Source: Pascua guehoae | Lineage: Eukaryota > Basidiomycota > Tremellomycetes > Trichosporonales > Trichosporonaceae | Length of the DNA: 64,000 nt | Direction of reading: 5' to 3' | Assembly: GCA_001600415.1 (NCBI GenBank) | Contig: BCJX01000005.1 | Coordinates: forward strand, 1,028,727-1,092,726 | In this document: in pieces, positions 10,210 to 20,555 of the stretch | How positions within the stretch are numbered: position 1 is the first letter of the stretch | Layout of the letters: every line of letters starts with the position of its first letter | The notes under the pieces: model-generated | Databases searched by the model: none | What the model was told of the DNA's origin: nothing | Seen by the model: the letters and a program-made list of their open reading frames with translations, nothing else | Translations under genes and position numbers: made by a program

Positions 10210-12015
10210 CTACTTGGGAACGGGCACGTCGTGAGTTGCGACGAGTTGAGGGGCGCTGTTGTCGCGGATGACGTAGGCCTGGACGCGCACGCGGTCCTGG
10301 AAGCGGAGGACGCGGAGTGCCGTGGGTTTGAGGTCGCGTTGGAGCGCCTCGTCCCAGTCGCCGCCGGGGCCGTACGTGTTGACAATGGCGCCGGTATTAA
10401 ACGTCTTGACAGTGGCGGGCTTTGCGGGGTTGGGGTGGTACGCGACCGCGCTGTCGGGGAGGGTAATGTCCCAGTGGGTGTGTCCGTTGAAGACGATTGC
10501 GTGGGGGTTGGCCTCGAGGAGTGCGCGGAAGCGGTCCTGGTCCTGGCCATAGTCGTTGGCGTAGAAGCGGCCATAGGTACCCGATACGGTGTAGGGGAGG
10601 ACGTGGTGACTGAAGAGGAGGACGGGCTGGCGCTGCTGTTTCCAGTGTGCGAGGCGGTCGGCGAGGAACGTAAACTGTGTATTGCCGAGGGCGACAAACG
10701 GGCCCGAGCCCTTTTTCTGGGTATACTCGTACGCCTCGCTGCCTAGCCACAGGATGGGCAAGCCGCCCGGGAGGACAATTTCGCCCCACAGCCCGCCGGC
10801 GCCGCCAATGTCCCGCATGCCCGTGTGCGCCAGGAAGCGCGCGGCGTACGCCGCGTACCCCTCGGAGCCGTACAGCTCGTGGTTGCCGACCGTGCTCACA
10901 ATGTGCGAGTAGCGCTCCCGCGCGCCCGACGAGTTGAACGCAGTCATAAACTTGCGCCACTCGGCCTCGGCGCCGTTCGGGACCAGGTCGCCGTTGATCA
11001 CCAGTGCCTGTGGCTGCGCGCCCGGCAGCGTCGCCATCCCCCGGAGCACACTGTTGGCCATGCGCTCGGGCGCGCCCTGGATGTCGCTTATAATGTCGAC
11101 AATGTCAGACGGCGCAGAACCACCACCGAGCGCAGGGAGGGGGTGCACGAGGGCGACATTGTCAATGAGCCAGCTCGCCCCAGCGCCCTTGAGCGTCCAC
11201 GACAGCGTCACGCTGCCTGCACTGGATGCCGCGTTGAGCGGGACGCGGACGCTGGTCGACTCGAGACCCTTGCCGTCGTACCGCAGCAACTCGGTTTGGG
11301 TCCCATCCCCAAACTCGGCATTCAGCGCCGCACTCGCGCCCGAGCCGAGCGTGCAGTGGCTGTCGAACCGGAGCTCGAGCGCGTCGCCGCCCTTGGGAAG
11401 CGGAATCGCGGGCGACTTGAGTGTACGTGTCCCCGCCCCCGTCGCCACGGCCGCCGCGACCCTGCCGCTCGCGCGCGTAAACGCCTGCAGGCGGCGGTTG
11501 GCCCCGTACGTCTTCCAGAGGTAGGGCACGGATGCAAACTCCCACCCAGCTCCGCGCCACGAGGCCAGCGACGCGCCGCCGTCCTCGAACGGCTCCCACC
11601 ACACCGGGTCGTCGGCGAACGCGAGCCCGTCCCCGCGCGCTGCGAGCTTGTGCGACGCCACCGACGGAAGGACAGTGAGGTCAACGACAAGGTCGACCCC
11701 GCCCCCGCTGAGCTTGAGCGGCTGGATGGTCGCGCGGTCCGTCGACAGCGCGCGCAGTGTGACTGTCGCCTCGTTGTTGTCTCCATATGTCCACGTGGAC
11801 GCAACTGCCTCTCCGCCAATACTAGCCCGCAGCGGCGTGCCCGACGGCACGGGGCCGAGGGTCACTGTCGTGTTGTCGCCGCTGAATGCGACGGGCTTGG
11901 AGCCGCTCAGGACCGTGGCGGCGAGCGCGGCGCGGTCGATCCTCATTGTGCGTTTCTGGTCGTCGGGGTCGGCAGACATGTCGCAACGGTCGGGGCTCTT
12001 ATACCCATTACTCAT
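10210..12015 (-). CDS. Calcineurin-like metallophosphoesterase with N-terminal beta-rich region, intronless
   Basis: A single uninterrupted frame of 601 residues from the ATG at 12013-12015; other in-frame ATGs occur at residues 13 and 24. The C-terminal half has the metallophosphoesterase motifs in order: SDIQGA (variant of D-x-H), VINGDLVPNG, STVGNHELYG, LLFSHHVLPY and VFNGHTHWD. All metal-binding Asp, Asn and His residues are present except that Gln replaces the first His, as in several family subgroups. The N-terminal 300 residues lack catalytic motifs and look beta-rich, with aromatic and Gly turns (DPVWWEPFEDGG, SWTLKGAGASWLIDNVAL), perhaps an Ig-like or jelly-roll module. There is no signal peptide. 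The substrate is unknown. The lack of introns contrasts with most neighbours. Confidence 0.85.
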   Translation of the reverse strand: MSNGYKSPDRCDMSADPDDQKRTMRIDRAALAATVLSGSKPVAFSGDNTTVTLGPVPSGTPLRASIGGEAVASTWTYGDNNEATVTLRALSTDRATIQPLKLSGGGVDLVVDLTVLPSVASHKLAARGDGLAFADDPVWWEPFEDGGASLASWRGAGWEFASVPYLWKTYGANRRLQAFTRASGRVAAAVATGAGTRTLKSPAIPLPKGGDALELRFDSHCTLGSGASAALNAEFGDGTQTELLRYDGKGLESTSVRVPLNAASSAGSVTLSWTLKGAGASWLIDNVALVHPLPALGGGSAPSDIVDIISDIQGAPERMANSVLRGMATLPGAQPQALVINGDLVPNGAEAEWRKFMTAFNSSGARERYSHIVSTVGNHELYGSEGYAAYAARFLAHTGMRDIGGAGGLWGEIVLPGGLPILWLGSEAYEYTQKKGSGPFVALGNTQFTFLADRLAHWKQQRQPVLLFSHHVLPYTVSGTYGRFYANDYGQDQDRFRALLEANPHAIVFNGHTHWDITLPDSAVAYHPNPAKPATVKTFNTGAIVNTYGPGGDWDEALQRDLKPTALRVLRFQDRVRVQAYVIRDNSAPQLVATHDVPVPK

Positions 12016-12777
12016 GTTAGGAGATGGACCAACGCCATGTGTTGGACATGCACGTTTGTCCACCCGCCCATCAAGAGACTAGAATAGCTCGCAACTGGAG
12101 CAAAACCACTTGGTTGCTGACACCATGTGGTGGACCCGTCTCGCTAGTCATCTCACTGTCCCTGCACCAGAACGATGGTTTCGATTACCAGTCGTGCCTA
12201 TCTCTCTTTCTGTACCCGGCCGGCAAGAACGCCGCTCAAGCTGTCCATCGCCGTTGGATTGCACGTTTCTATCACGGCCAACGCGTGTCCAACCATCTCA
12301 TGCACACTACCAACACTACCAACCACCTAGAGCTAGATCGTGTCCTAGAAGGATCTGGTTCGAAAAAAAGACAAGGCTCGTCGAGAGGTCGTCGGCACGG
12401 TAGTGCTCGCTGCCCTGTCGCACGTTTCTGCGAGGCAGTGGTAGGTCGTATGGGCCACATGGGTCTTGGTCATCGGCCGTCGATCACCCATGCTACAGCA
12501 CAAAACCGCGGCCAGTGACAAGCAGAACTTGGCTCGTCTTCCTGTATCTTCCAAGCTTATGGTACATGTACAGTCTTCGGAACAACGTTCTAGCCTATCG
12601 GCACTGCGATGTGCCCTGGTGTGGTGCGTATAAAGCCTGTTTGCGTACTCGCGCAGGCTCCGGTGGAGCAAGTGCAGGCAGCGTATCTGGTGGGTACTCA
12701 CTCGCACCCCGCCGCTCAGACGTTTGTTCTGAGCTTGGCCAATATTGGCTCCGCATGTCTGTTCAACGTACCGGTTT
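12016..12777. other. Intergenic spacer
   Basis: This 762-base region lies upstream of the metallophosphoesterase and downstream of the next minus-strand gene. Small open frames are present but none has coding character. It presumably contains the phosphoesterase promoter. Confidence 0.45.
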
Positions 12778-15371
12778 CTATGGGTAAACATACTGAAACT
12801 GCTCAAACTGCCCATCCCTTCGTGGCCGGCAACACGCTGCCGCCAACTTGGCACGCTTCTCTGCCTTGAGGGCAGTGGGGTACATATTCGCGGCATCTGG
12901 GGGTATGCAGCCAGACGAATGTCGGCCGCAACACAACGCGGCCCCCATGCGGCGCGGCCTGCGGCGTCGGCGCCCCACCGGTTCCTTGCCGTGCGCACCG
13001 CGGGCTGGCGGCTCGCCCCCATGTCTCGCCGATGAGCGACCAAAGGCAGCTCTCCACTTGCCCCGCCTGGTTCTGTATGCTCCATAGTCGTATTTGTCAT
13101 CTGGAACAGGAGAGGTTCGGCAGCAGAAAGCAGCACCAATCTTCCCTCTGGCCCGGACACGTTTAGCCGACTGATGTCGGTCCTTGTGGGCATCGGTCCG
13201 CGGCTCAGCCCCGGGTCCATGGGCATACGCATCGTCCCGGGCTGGAGGTCCGCCTCGGCCACAGCAGAAAGCGGCTGCGAGCCTGCCACGGCGTGGTGTG
13301 GCCGTGTTCGAATCGGCCGACCATGGTTGGTGAGAAGGTTCAACTTGGGGGTAAAGACGACGTTCGGCGGGGCTGCGGGTAGGATGGGCAAGTGACCGTG
13401 GTTGGCCGCCTAGAGAGCGGCTCTGATGCGGTGGGTTGTGGGGCATCTGCCGCAAACCGACGTCGGGGTGGAATCCGCGCGAGCCTGTGGGCGGGGGCTG
13501 GGATCTCTCTACATAACCGCCGTGGCCCGGATTCGGTCGCTCGTCCCCGAGTGACGAGCTAGGCTGCGGCCAGATATGGGCGAATTGGCGTGGCCGACTG
13601 GAATCGTCCCACGTCGGCTGGGGATGGTCGTCAACTGAGGCCCCACGCCGTGGGGGGAATCGCGGGACGCCAGCCTCGTCCGGGTACGGCGCAGAGCTGG
13701 AGCGCATGGGGGCCGGGGGGTTGGGCCTTGGCGGGAGGTGGTGTCCTGCGTTGTGGATAGGTACGGCAGGAGGGAATGCATTCGCCCCCAGAGCAGAAGG
13801 GTAGGCGGCGGGGCGGGGATCAGGGTCGTGAGGCGGAGTAACGTGCAGGCTCCGCATGGTGCCCAGCAGGTCTTCGGGCGAACGCACGCCAGTTGTGGCG
13901 GGTCGCGGCGGAGTGGGGGTACGCTTGGTGAGGTGGCTTGCGCCCCCAGCATCGCCAGCCTCGGCCGGACGAGGAGGTGAACCAGTCCCTTTGGCGTGTG
14001 AAGCGGCTGCCGTCGCAGTGCCCGGCCAGCAGGGCTGACCGGGGCAGCAGAGGTATGCCTTGGCAATATCGTCGAGCCACGGCGCGAGGTCGTGGGCCGT
14101 TTCGGGGATGTTCCACGTGTCGGAGTCCCAGTACACAACGGGCAGCCCGAGGTGCCACAGCGACGTGGCCATGCCCGCGTCCCTGCTGAGGATGAGAGGA
14201 ATGGCCCCCTTGTCGACCCCGTACTTCTGCAGTTTGAGGCGGATGAGGGTGTCGGGTAACAATGCCGGCTTGTTCATAAACTGGCTGATTTCGGGTATGG
14301 CCTCGATTCGCTTGTACAGTAGTCGACCGCTTGATCGACTCCGGGGAAACCCCCGTTGCGGAGACGGTCGACGGTTGTGACGAGGTCCGCAAACCCATCC
14401 GGCGCCTTGCCCCGAGGAGTGGCAGTCTTCTCCGCCAGGACCGTGTCGGCGATCGCAACGCGCTGTACGGCGAGCCCATGACGAGCGTCAGACGCTGTCG
14501 CGGCGTACTTGATAAACTCGTGCAGGTTGGTCTTCTGATGCGGGGTCTTGGGCGGGACAAACTTGATAGAGTTTGAATCGAGGCATAGAGCGAACGGTGT
14601 CGTGACATGGTCGGGGGCGTAAAGGGGAAGAGGCATCTTGTCCCACTTGGCGAACGAAGGGGGGTTTACAATTTGTGCCCCGGTTTCACCGAACAGTTTT
14701 GTGGGATTGCGACATATCGCAACGACGGGGAAAAGAGGGTCGGTGCTCTTTGCTTTGGCCTTGGATATCTTTTTCAGGACTCCCCGGTCGTTTTCATCGG
14801 ACGACATCATGATGGTGATGGGGTTGCTGTACTGTTGCCGCAGGGTGGTGACCAGCGACATGTACGAGGTGAACCGGAGGTAGTGTTGATCGTCTGGAAA
14901 GCTGTCCTCGAGTCCATTGGCGTCAAGCAGCTCAAAGTCCTGTGTCCGTGAGCGCAAAACTCAACCGGGGTTTCCCTAGTACCAATCCCGTCTCCCACTC
15001 ACCTGCCACTTAGTCGAGTCTTCATAGATATGTCCTGGGTAGAGGCCCTCCGCCTTGTGTCGTTTAGATGCTTCCCAAGCACGTGCCCGGCTGAGATGCG
15101 ACATGATCTTGAGTACTGTGGGGTACTTCTTCTGTTCGGGTGGTGTCTTGGATTGGAGGATGACATTGTCAAGCCACGGAAAGACAAACACAGGATCGTT
15201 AGCTGACAATGTAGATGGGCTGAGAGTGCCGTGGCGGTATGTGGGGACAGAGGCGGGTTGGACGTGAACTGAAGATCTTGTCGATGAGAGCGGTGCGTTG
15301 GGTGGGTGTTTGCTGAGGCATGTTGGCAACCTCGATGCTGACGGGGAGGGCACCGAACAGGACCCATTCAT
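12778..15371 (-). CDS. Unassigned protein with C-terminal CC-motif repeats; reading frame broken near 14321
   Basis: Exon 1 is 15003-15371 and exon 2 is 12778-14939, joined by a canonical 63-nt intron. Exon 2 is one base out of frame: the frame that reads PDGFADLVTTVDRLRNG fades near 14321, and the frame that reads LLYKRIEAIPEISQFMNKPA takes over. One extra base there would give a continuous protein of about 843 residues. The conserved-looking middle (LILSRDAGMATSLWHLGLP, VVYWDSDTWNIPE) is globular, and the region after it is Pro-rich and disordered. The last 170 residues hold five basic-AA(F/L)CC-like motifs. I do not recognise the family. An alternative start at 15321 (MPQQTPTQRTALIDKIF) with a short intron is possible. 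Whether the break is real or a sequencing error is open. Confidence 0.6.
12815..13300 (-). repeat. Five diverged basic-AA(F/L)CC motifs in the preceding protein
   Basis: Reading along the protein, the motifs are RRGRLAAAFCCGRG, RGKIGAAFCCR, RGKWRAAFGRSS, RRMGAALCCGRHS and KRAKLAAACCRPR. They are spaced roughly 30-45 residues apart with unrelated Pro/Gly/Arg-rich sequence between them. Four of the five end in a double cysteine; the third has lost it. Paired cysteines next to a small hydrophobic patch and basic residues resemble S-acylation sites, which would tether the tail to membrane, but zinc binding is also possible. The repeat pattern itself is seen directly. Confidence 0.6.
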
Positions 15372-16234
15372 TCATTTATGTACCTACAGTGCCAGACCTT
15401 TAAGGACATTCTGACCATGACCATCGTCTCCTTCTGTCTCTCCTCTCCCTCTCTCCCCTCTCCCGTTTCGTCTTTCCTTCCTCTCTCGTCTACTTCCCCT
15501 TATGTTTCTTCCCCTTCTGTCTCTACGAACTCCGTCTGCCTTTACCCTCTTACTTATTTTGGTGCTCTGCTGGTCGTTTGCCCATGATTGTGCAAGTGTT
15601 GTTTCTAACTCCAAGCTGTTAGATCCAGGCCATGAATGCTGTGTTGTGAGCGGTATGGCTCAACTTCCAACACAGAATTTCCCCCCCCCATGGCCTGCCA
15701 CGGGAGTCGCGGTGGTTTAGGGTTGCCTATTGTATTGCGATGCATGCTGTGCGTGGATGCTGTACATGCTGTACAAACTGGTGTACAGCTGTGCGCCCTG
15801 ATGGGACGCAGCTGAAACGAATTCTCTTTGTAAAACAGGTAAACACAGGGGTTGCGTTTCAAATCAAACGTTTGTTGCACAGCCAGCTGCCACATTGGGA
15901 CAACTCTTTCCAATGCGGCTGTGCGAGGCGGAACCCATGGCTGTGCAAAAGCTGTGAGCCTGCCAACTCTGTATGAATAAATAACGTGCAGTGTAGGAAG
16001 TGTACAATTGTACTGTACTGTACCATAGCGATATAGCAGCCCAGAGCATAGAGTAATGACTACTGCACAGCCATCTCCGTTCGACTCGAATCCAGCACAA
16101 ATGACGGCAACATCCAGGCACGTCGTTGGCGTGGACGGTTACTTATTGACCTCTGCGGTTGCCACCCAACCTCCTCGTTCTTCCATCTTGTCCATCCGTC
16201 ACATCCATCCATCCACTTGTATCCATTTATCACC
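15372..16234. other. Divergent promoter region
   Basis: This 863-base region lies between the starts of two divergent genes. The part at 15425-15500 is an extended pyrimidine tract on the plus strand, i.e. a purine tract on the strand of the left gene. Around 15960-16035 it is AT-rich with several GTACTGTA-like motifs. No gene is visible. Confidence 0.45.
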
Positions 16235-17484
16235 ATGTCCTTCCAACAACATCTTCAGCCACGCAATATGCAGTCTCGAGACATGCAAAGCTTTGGACAT
16301 CACCCCGTCCCTACCAAACTCGAAACGCAATCCTTTGACCAACGTCCTGGGCTGTCTGCTCCCCCACCGATGTCGGCCCAGTCGCTGTCGCCCGACAGGT
16401 AGGTCTCATTGTGCAGCAGTTATGGGGAACCGTTGCTGACATGTAGTCTTGAAGGAGAACTGAAGACGCCCACGTCGGACACGGCGCCACACCAGTCGCT
16501 ACCCCTACATCTTGGAGAGAAACCAGCGTTGGCAACCCAGACCCACCCAGCTGTTCATCATGCTTCCAGCAGGGACGAATACTTTAAGGGGGGCACGACC
16601 AACTCGTCCGACTACATTATCGACATTTGGAATGAACGCATCAACCCTTTGAGGTGAGATTACGGTTGGGACATCTCTGACGTATAGTTTTCCCCCGGAT
16701 ATACAGGCATACCTTGAGTGCGCCAGTGGTTCGGCCTATGGAACGAACGAGGAGCTCGGACTCGACAAATTTTTCAGCCTCAAGGAAGAACTGCTGGTGC
16801 CCATGGGACCCAGCGGAAGCGTCAAATTCGACGGCCTGAAGGAGGGGATAGTGCCAGCAGTGCCATACACTCCCAACGTCGAGCGTATGCAACTCGGACT
16901 CAAAGTCCTCCGCGAGCAAGCTCAAAAGCGGAACGGCCTCTTCCTCCCTCCACATCACCAGTTCCCCCGCAAGGCGTTTGAGGAGTACCCTCATTACCCC
17001 TGGATGTTTGATCTCGATGATGATGCTCGCGAAGAGTTGGTCCAGAGGGCGGAGAAGCCGGGGGGATTGATCAGTTCATCCTTCCTTATGATCGTGAGTG
17101 CTCACGGCTTTGTTTCTTTTCTCGTTACACTATACTGTGCCATTCGCAACGACTAACGCGCCAGGGAAACGTGCGAATCGGACTGCCCGATGACCTACCT
17201 GGACCGAGAAGCAACCCTTACTGGAGCTGCATCATTGGCGCAGCGTACGGGACCCAGAGCCCACTGGTGATCAGCACGACAAACTTTCGATTTAGCGACC
17301 GCGCCATCAACCTGCGGGTCCAGTACGGAGTGGGAGGGATGGGAGGACCACGCTTCCGAGACCCGGACGATTATGACTCGGAGGTAAGTGTAGGGCATGC
17401 GGTCGTCCCTTGCATGCGGTTGCGTGTGCTGGTCCACTGACATTACAGGGCTTTTCCGACCCAGACGAGTCGGATTCGGAGTAG
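16235..17484 (+). CDS. Unassigned protein with acidic C-terminus
   Basis: Five exons, 16235-16398, 16447-16653, 16688-17093, 17165-17383 and 17449-17484, give 343 residues; all splices are GT-AG and keep frame. The first 100 residues are Gln/Ser/Pro-rich and likely disordered. A more structured block begins at DYIIDIWNERINPL and includes LDKFFSLKEELLVPMGPSG, AFEEYPHYPWMFDLDDDAREEL and a basic GNVRIGLPDDLPGPRSNPYW segment. The tail SDPDESDSE is strongly acidic. There is no signal peptide or membrane segment. The layout would suit a nuclear or signalling protein, but I recognise no domain. The gene is confident because five exons join cleanly; the function is unknown. Confidence 0.65.
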
Positions 17485-19319
17485 GTCGTGCATCAAGTCC
17501 AAGTTGTATCGTTGTCAATAGAGGACCCAAATGGACAGTTTATGTGTTGGAAATGCAGCGCATTGGCGTGAATGGAGGCAACCTTGAACAACTGCTGCTG
17601 CTGGCAGTGCGCTCGCGAGCTGCTGCCAGCATGCCAGTATGAAGAGTCTATATTCTCTTTGGGGGTGATGGCACGTCTTGGGTCTACGACATGCACTACG
17701 GCCATGACGGTGCGCGCATGTGCTTGCAAAGGGACCATGGGACACGTGTGAAGGAGGAAGGTTTGGGTTGCAGATGAGACACTTGGGGCAAGGTGCAGAT
17801 GACCAACAAGTGTGGGCGAAGAACGGGCGAGAACAAGCGGGGGGATGTGTGCGTGAGTGTGGTGACGCTTGGGACGAGCCAGCTCCAGTGGGAGGTGTTG
17901 TTGTGTTGGTAACCTGTCAACTGATATCAGTGCCACGGAGCGCACGTGTTGGATCACTCCCCGCTGTCGTCTTCCCAAGTGCTGTACAATCGCTGAGTGC
18001 GAGTGTCGGAATGCCCATGGCTTGACACTCGGCGCTTTTATGGCCAGCAGTTGCGGTCACGTCGCTCAATTGGAGCGGATCGCTGATCGCTGTGGTGGTG
18101 ACGCATCAGCATGTACGAGCACGAGCACGCTGTTAACCACGAGCACTATCATGAGCACCAGCACCATGTATTTGTTTATTGGGAACGCCCTAGAACTGGC
18201 CAAAAGGCTTGCTACGGCACTTGTCAGCGATAACCGTCCACTAACAGTCGAGCCCCACATGGGGCACGTACCCTACTCGCTTCGTCACCGCACATCGTTG
18301 GTGAAAACGGTATCATGCGTCGTTGCCACTAAGTTGATTCGACGCGGCATGTTTGACCGCCTTACGATCTATACAGCACTTGCCTGATGCTAGACGCCTG
18401 GGTTGTTACTTTTGGTTCGGGAGCGGACGGCTGTACAGCTGGACGGCTCTGTCCTTTGGGCGACGTTCTCACCGGGCTCCTTTCACTCATCCACTGACAG
18501 CGCCCGCTTTGCACGAACGACACTCCCAGCCATGCTAAAGGGCTACGACACCTGGCCCATAACACCAGTGCGGCAGATGATGACTCCGCAATGTCGGCTG
18601 TCGCTCCGCAAGAGCAAGCACCCTCAACATCGGCCTGGACTCCCTGCGATGACCGGTGGCGCGTACTCCGCTCCGGCCACCCCACCATACCGTCTGACCC
18701 AAGCAGTGAGGTCTGTATATCACTATCCATTCCATATCCATATCGGTGCGTGGAGAACCCAGCGCTGAGTGGATCATAGCCATGGTTCCCATGCAATGCC
18801 GACACCGTGACATGAGGACGCCCACATGACCAGCGGTCACGAGGCGAGCCGATTAGATAACGGGCCATTTTGCAAGGAACGCCAGTGATCGTCTGCCATC
18901 TTTCCTCTTTCGTCCTTCCCGTTGACGTTAGTGATACTTTCAGTTATGATGTCGCTTGATAGTGAGTAGTGCTGAGATACGATTGCGGCGAGAAGAGAAT
19001 TGTGGACACAAATGAATGTAACGCATACATGTATCTACAGTAATGTATAGGGACGGGAGCCTGCCCGTCGAGTGTCTAGCGACTGGCGCCAGGTGGATCA
19101 TCCGTGCTCGTCAAGAGCATCCTCGTCTAGAGACCTCGTCAAGAGGTCGGATGGGAGATGTGGGGTGTGTTTTTGTTGTTGATTATGGAAACAAGATGCG
19201 TGTTGTTTTAATGTAGTCGTGGTCGTTTGTATCCATCGAGGACACGTTGGAGCCACGACCTCTATGCGTGTCGGCCAGCCGATGCTCTAATCCTCCAAGC
19301 TCGAGACGAGACGAGGCGA
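17485..19319. other. Convergent intergenic spacer of 1.8 kb
   Basis: The spacer lies between the end of the previous gene and the end of the minus-strand double-psi barrel gene. Open frames are short and lack coding character. The block 18110-18170 is a degenerate GAGCAC-type repeat. No gene or RNA is recognised. Confidence 0.45.
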
Positions 19320-20555
19320 TTAGACAAAGTCCCACGAGATGGAGAAGACACCCTGGTCCATGTTGCCGTTGGAGAGCTGGGAGAAGAGGGTGGGGCTCAT
19401 GTCGAGGCTGCCGTAGGCGCAGCCGGGGCAGAGGTCGACGACGGTGGCGGTGCGGACGTTGCCGGTCGTGTTGTCCGTGATGCGGACCTGCTTGCCGCAG
19501 ACGCTCGACGAGTACTGGGCCGCGTTCATGGCGACGACGAGCTCAGAGTCCGAGTTGGTGCCGCCGCACGCGCCGAGGCCGACAGCGTAGTAGGTCGCAC
19601 GGCCAGAGTAGGCGCCGCCGCTGGCCTGCTGGGCCTCCTGGGTGGTCTGGGGCTTGGCCTCCTCGGTCGAGGTGGTCGGCTCGGGCGCGGGGGCCTCGGT
19701 GGTGGGCTCGGGAGCAGGGGCCTCAGAGGTAGCAGCGGGGGCCTCGGAAGTGGCGGCGGGAGCCTCAGACGACGCAACGACGGAAGGAGCCTCCGAGGCG
19801 ATGGCGGCGGCCTTGACGGCCTGGAGGGAGACAGAGGGGGCGGCCTCGGAAGGAGCAACCGACGAGGCGGCGGCGACCGACGCAACGGCCTCGACGCTGG
19901 TGGCGGCCGGCGAGGGGGCAGCGGACGAAGCCTCAACCGAGGGGGCGGCAGACGAAGCCTCGACCGAAGGAGCGGCAGACGAAGCCTCGACCGAAGGAGC
20001 GGCAGACGAAGCCTCGACCGAAGGAGCGGCAGAAGCGGCGGCAACCGAGGGAGCAGCAGACGAAGCCTCGACAGAGGGAGCGACCGAAGCAGCGACCGAC
20101 GAAGCGGCGGCGGCCTCGGACGTGGCGGCAGCCTCCGAGGTGGCGGCGGCGGGGGACGCAACGCGCTGGGTCCAGGTGGGGACGCGAGCAGTGTACGAGG
20201 TCTCCTCGACCTCCTCGGCGTCGACGACGACACCCGAGTCAAGCGAGCCGTTCAGGACGGACGCGTTGGCAAAGACGGTGGCGTTGGGGACCTCGAGGAA
20301 GTCAAACGTCGTGTTGGCGACAGTGGTAATGTTCTCGGCGAGGACGGTGCCGTTGGGGGTGGCAAAGATGGTGCCGTTGGCAGCGAGGGTAGCGTTGCCG
20401 GCGTAGGTGCCGTTGGCCGGGAGCTCGACGGCGGTGCCGTTGGCGAGGAGGGTGCCGTTGGCAAGGAAGATGGGCGAGATGGGCGCCACAAGGACGGGGG
20501 CCGCGTTGGCGAGGGCCGCAAGGGCGCCGAAGAGAGCAACAGTCTGGGTGAACAT
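19320..20555 (-). CDS. Secreted Ser/Ala-repeat protein with C-terminal double-psi beta-barrel (RlpA/expansin-like)
   Basis: An intronless frame of 411 residues. It starts with a signal peptide (MFTQTVALFGALAALANA) and then an Asn-rich segment with many N-glycosylation sites (repeated NGT and NAT). A Ser/Ala/Glu/Thr-rich stalk with tandem 9-residue repeats follows. The last about 105 residues are a double-psi beta-barrel: GRATYYAVGLGACGG, LVVAMNAAQY, CGKQVRI, TATVVDLCPGCAYGSLDMS and GVFSISWDFV. The Asp of VVDLCPGC and the paired cysteines are typical of RlpA-like/barwin-related fungal proteins, which act on cell walls or inhibit proteases. A wall-exposed role is likely; the enzymatic activity is unproven. 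The large antisense frame here is a composition artefact. Confidence 0.88.
   Translation of the reverse strand: MFTQTVALFGALAALANAAPVLVAPISPIFLANGTLLANGTAVELPANGTYAGNATLAANGTIFATPNGTVLAENITTVANTTFDFLEVPNATVFANASVLNGSLDSGVVVDAEEVEETSYTARVPTWTQRVASPAAATSEAAATSEAAAASSVAASVAPSVEASSAAPSVAAASAAPSVEASSAAPSVEASSAAPSVEASSAAPSVEASSAAPSPAATSVEAVASVAAASSVAPSEAAPSVSLQAVKAAAIASEAPSVVASSEAPAATSEAPAATSEAPAPEPTTEAPAPEPTTSTEEAKPQTTQEAQQASGGAYSGRATYYAVGLGACGGTNSDSELVVAMNAAQYSSSVCGKQVRITDNTTGNVRTATVVDLCPGCAYGSLDMSPTLFSQLSNGNMDQGVFSISWDFV
19921..20082 (-). repeat. 27-bp tandem repeat encoding APSVEASSA-type units
   Basis: Six consecutive 27-base units lie in frame inside the stalk of the double-psi barrel protein. 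Units 2-4 are almost identical at DNA level; the outer ones have drifted. They encode the nine-residue unit APSVEASSA and variants. Near-identity suggests recent expansion by slippage or unequal exchange, so length may vary between strains. Confidence 0.75.

Noticed and set aside
10825..12087. 420-codon plus-strand frame
   Set aside because: Antisense to the metallophosphoesterase; Arg/Val-rich composition typical of a shadow frame.
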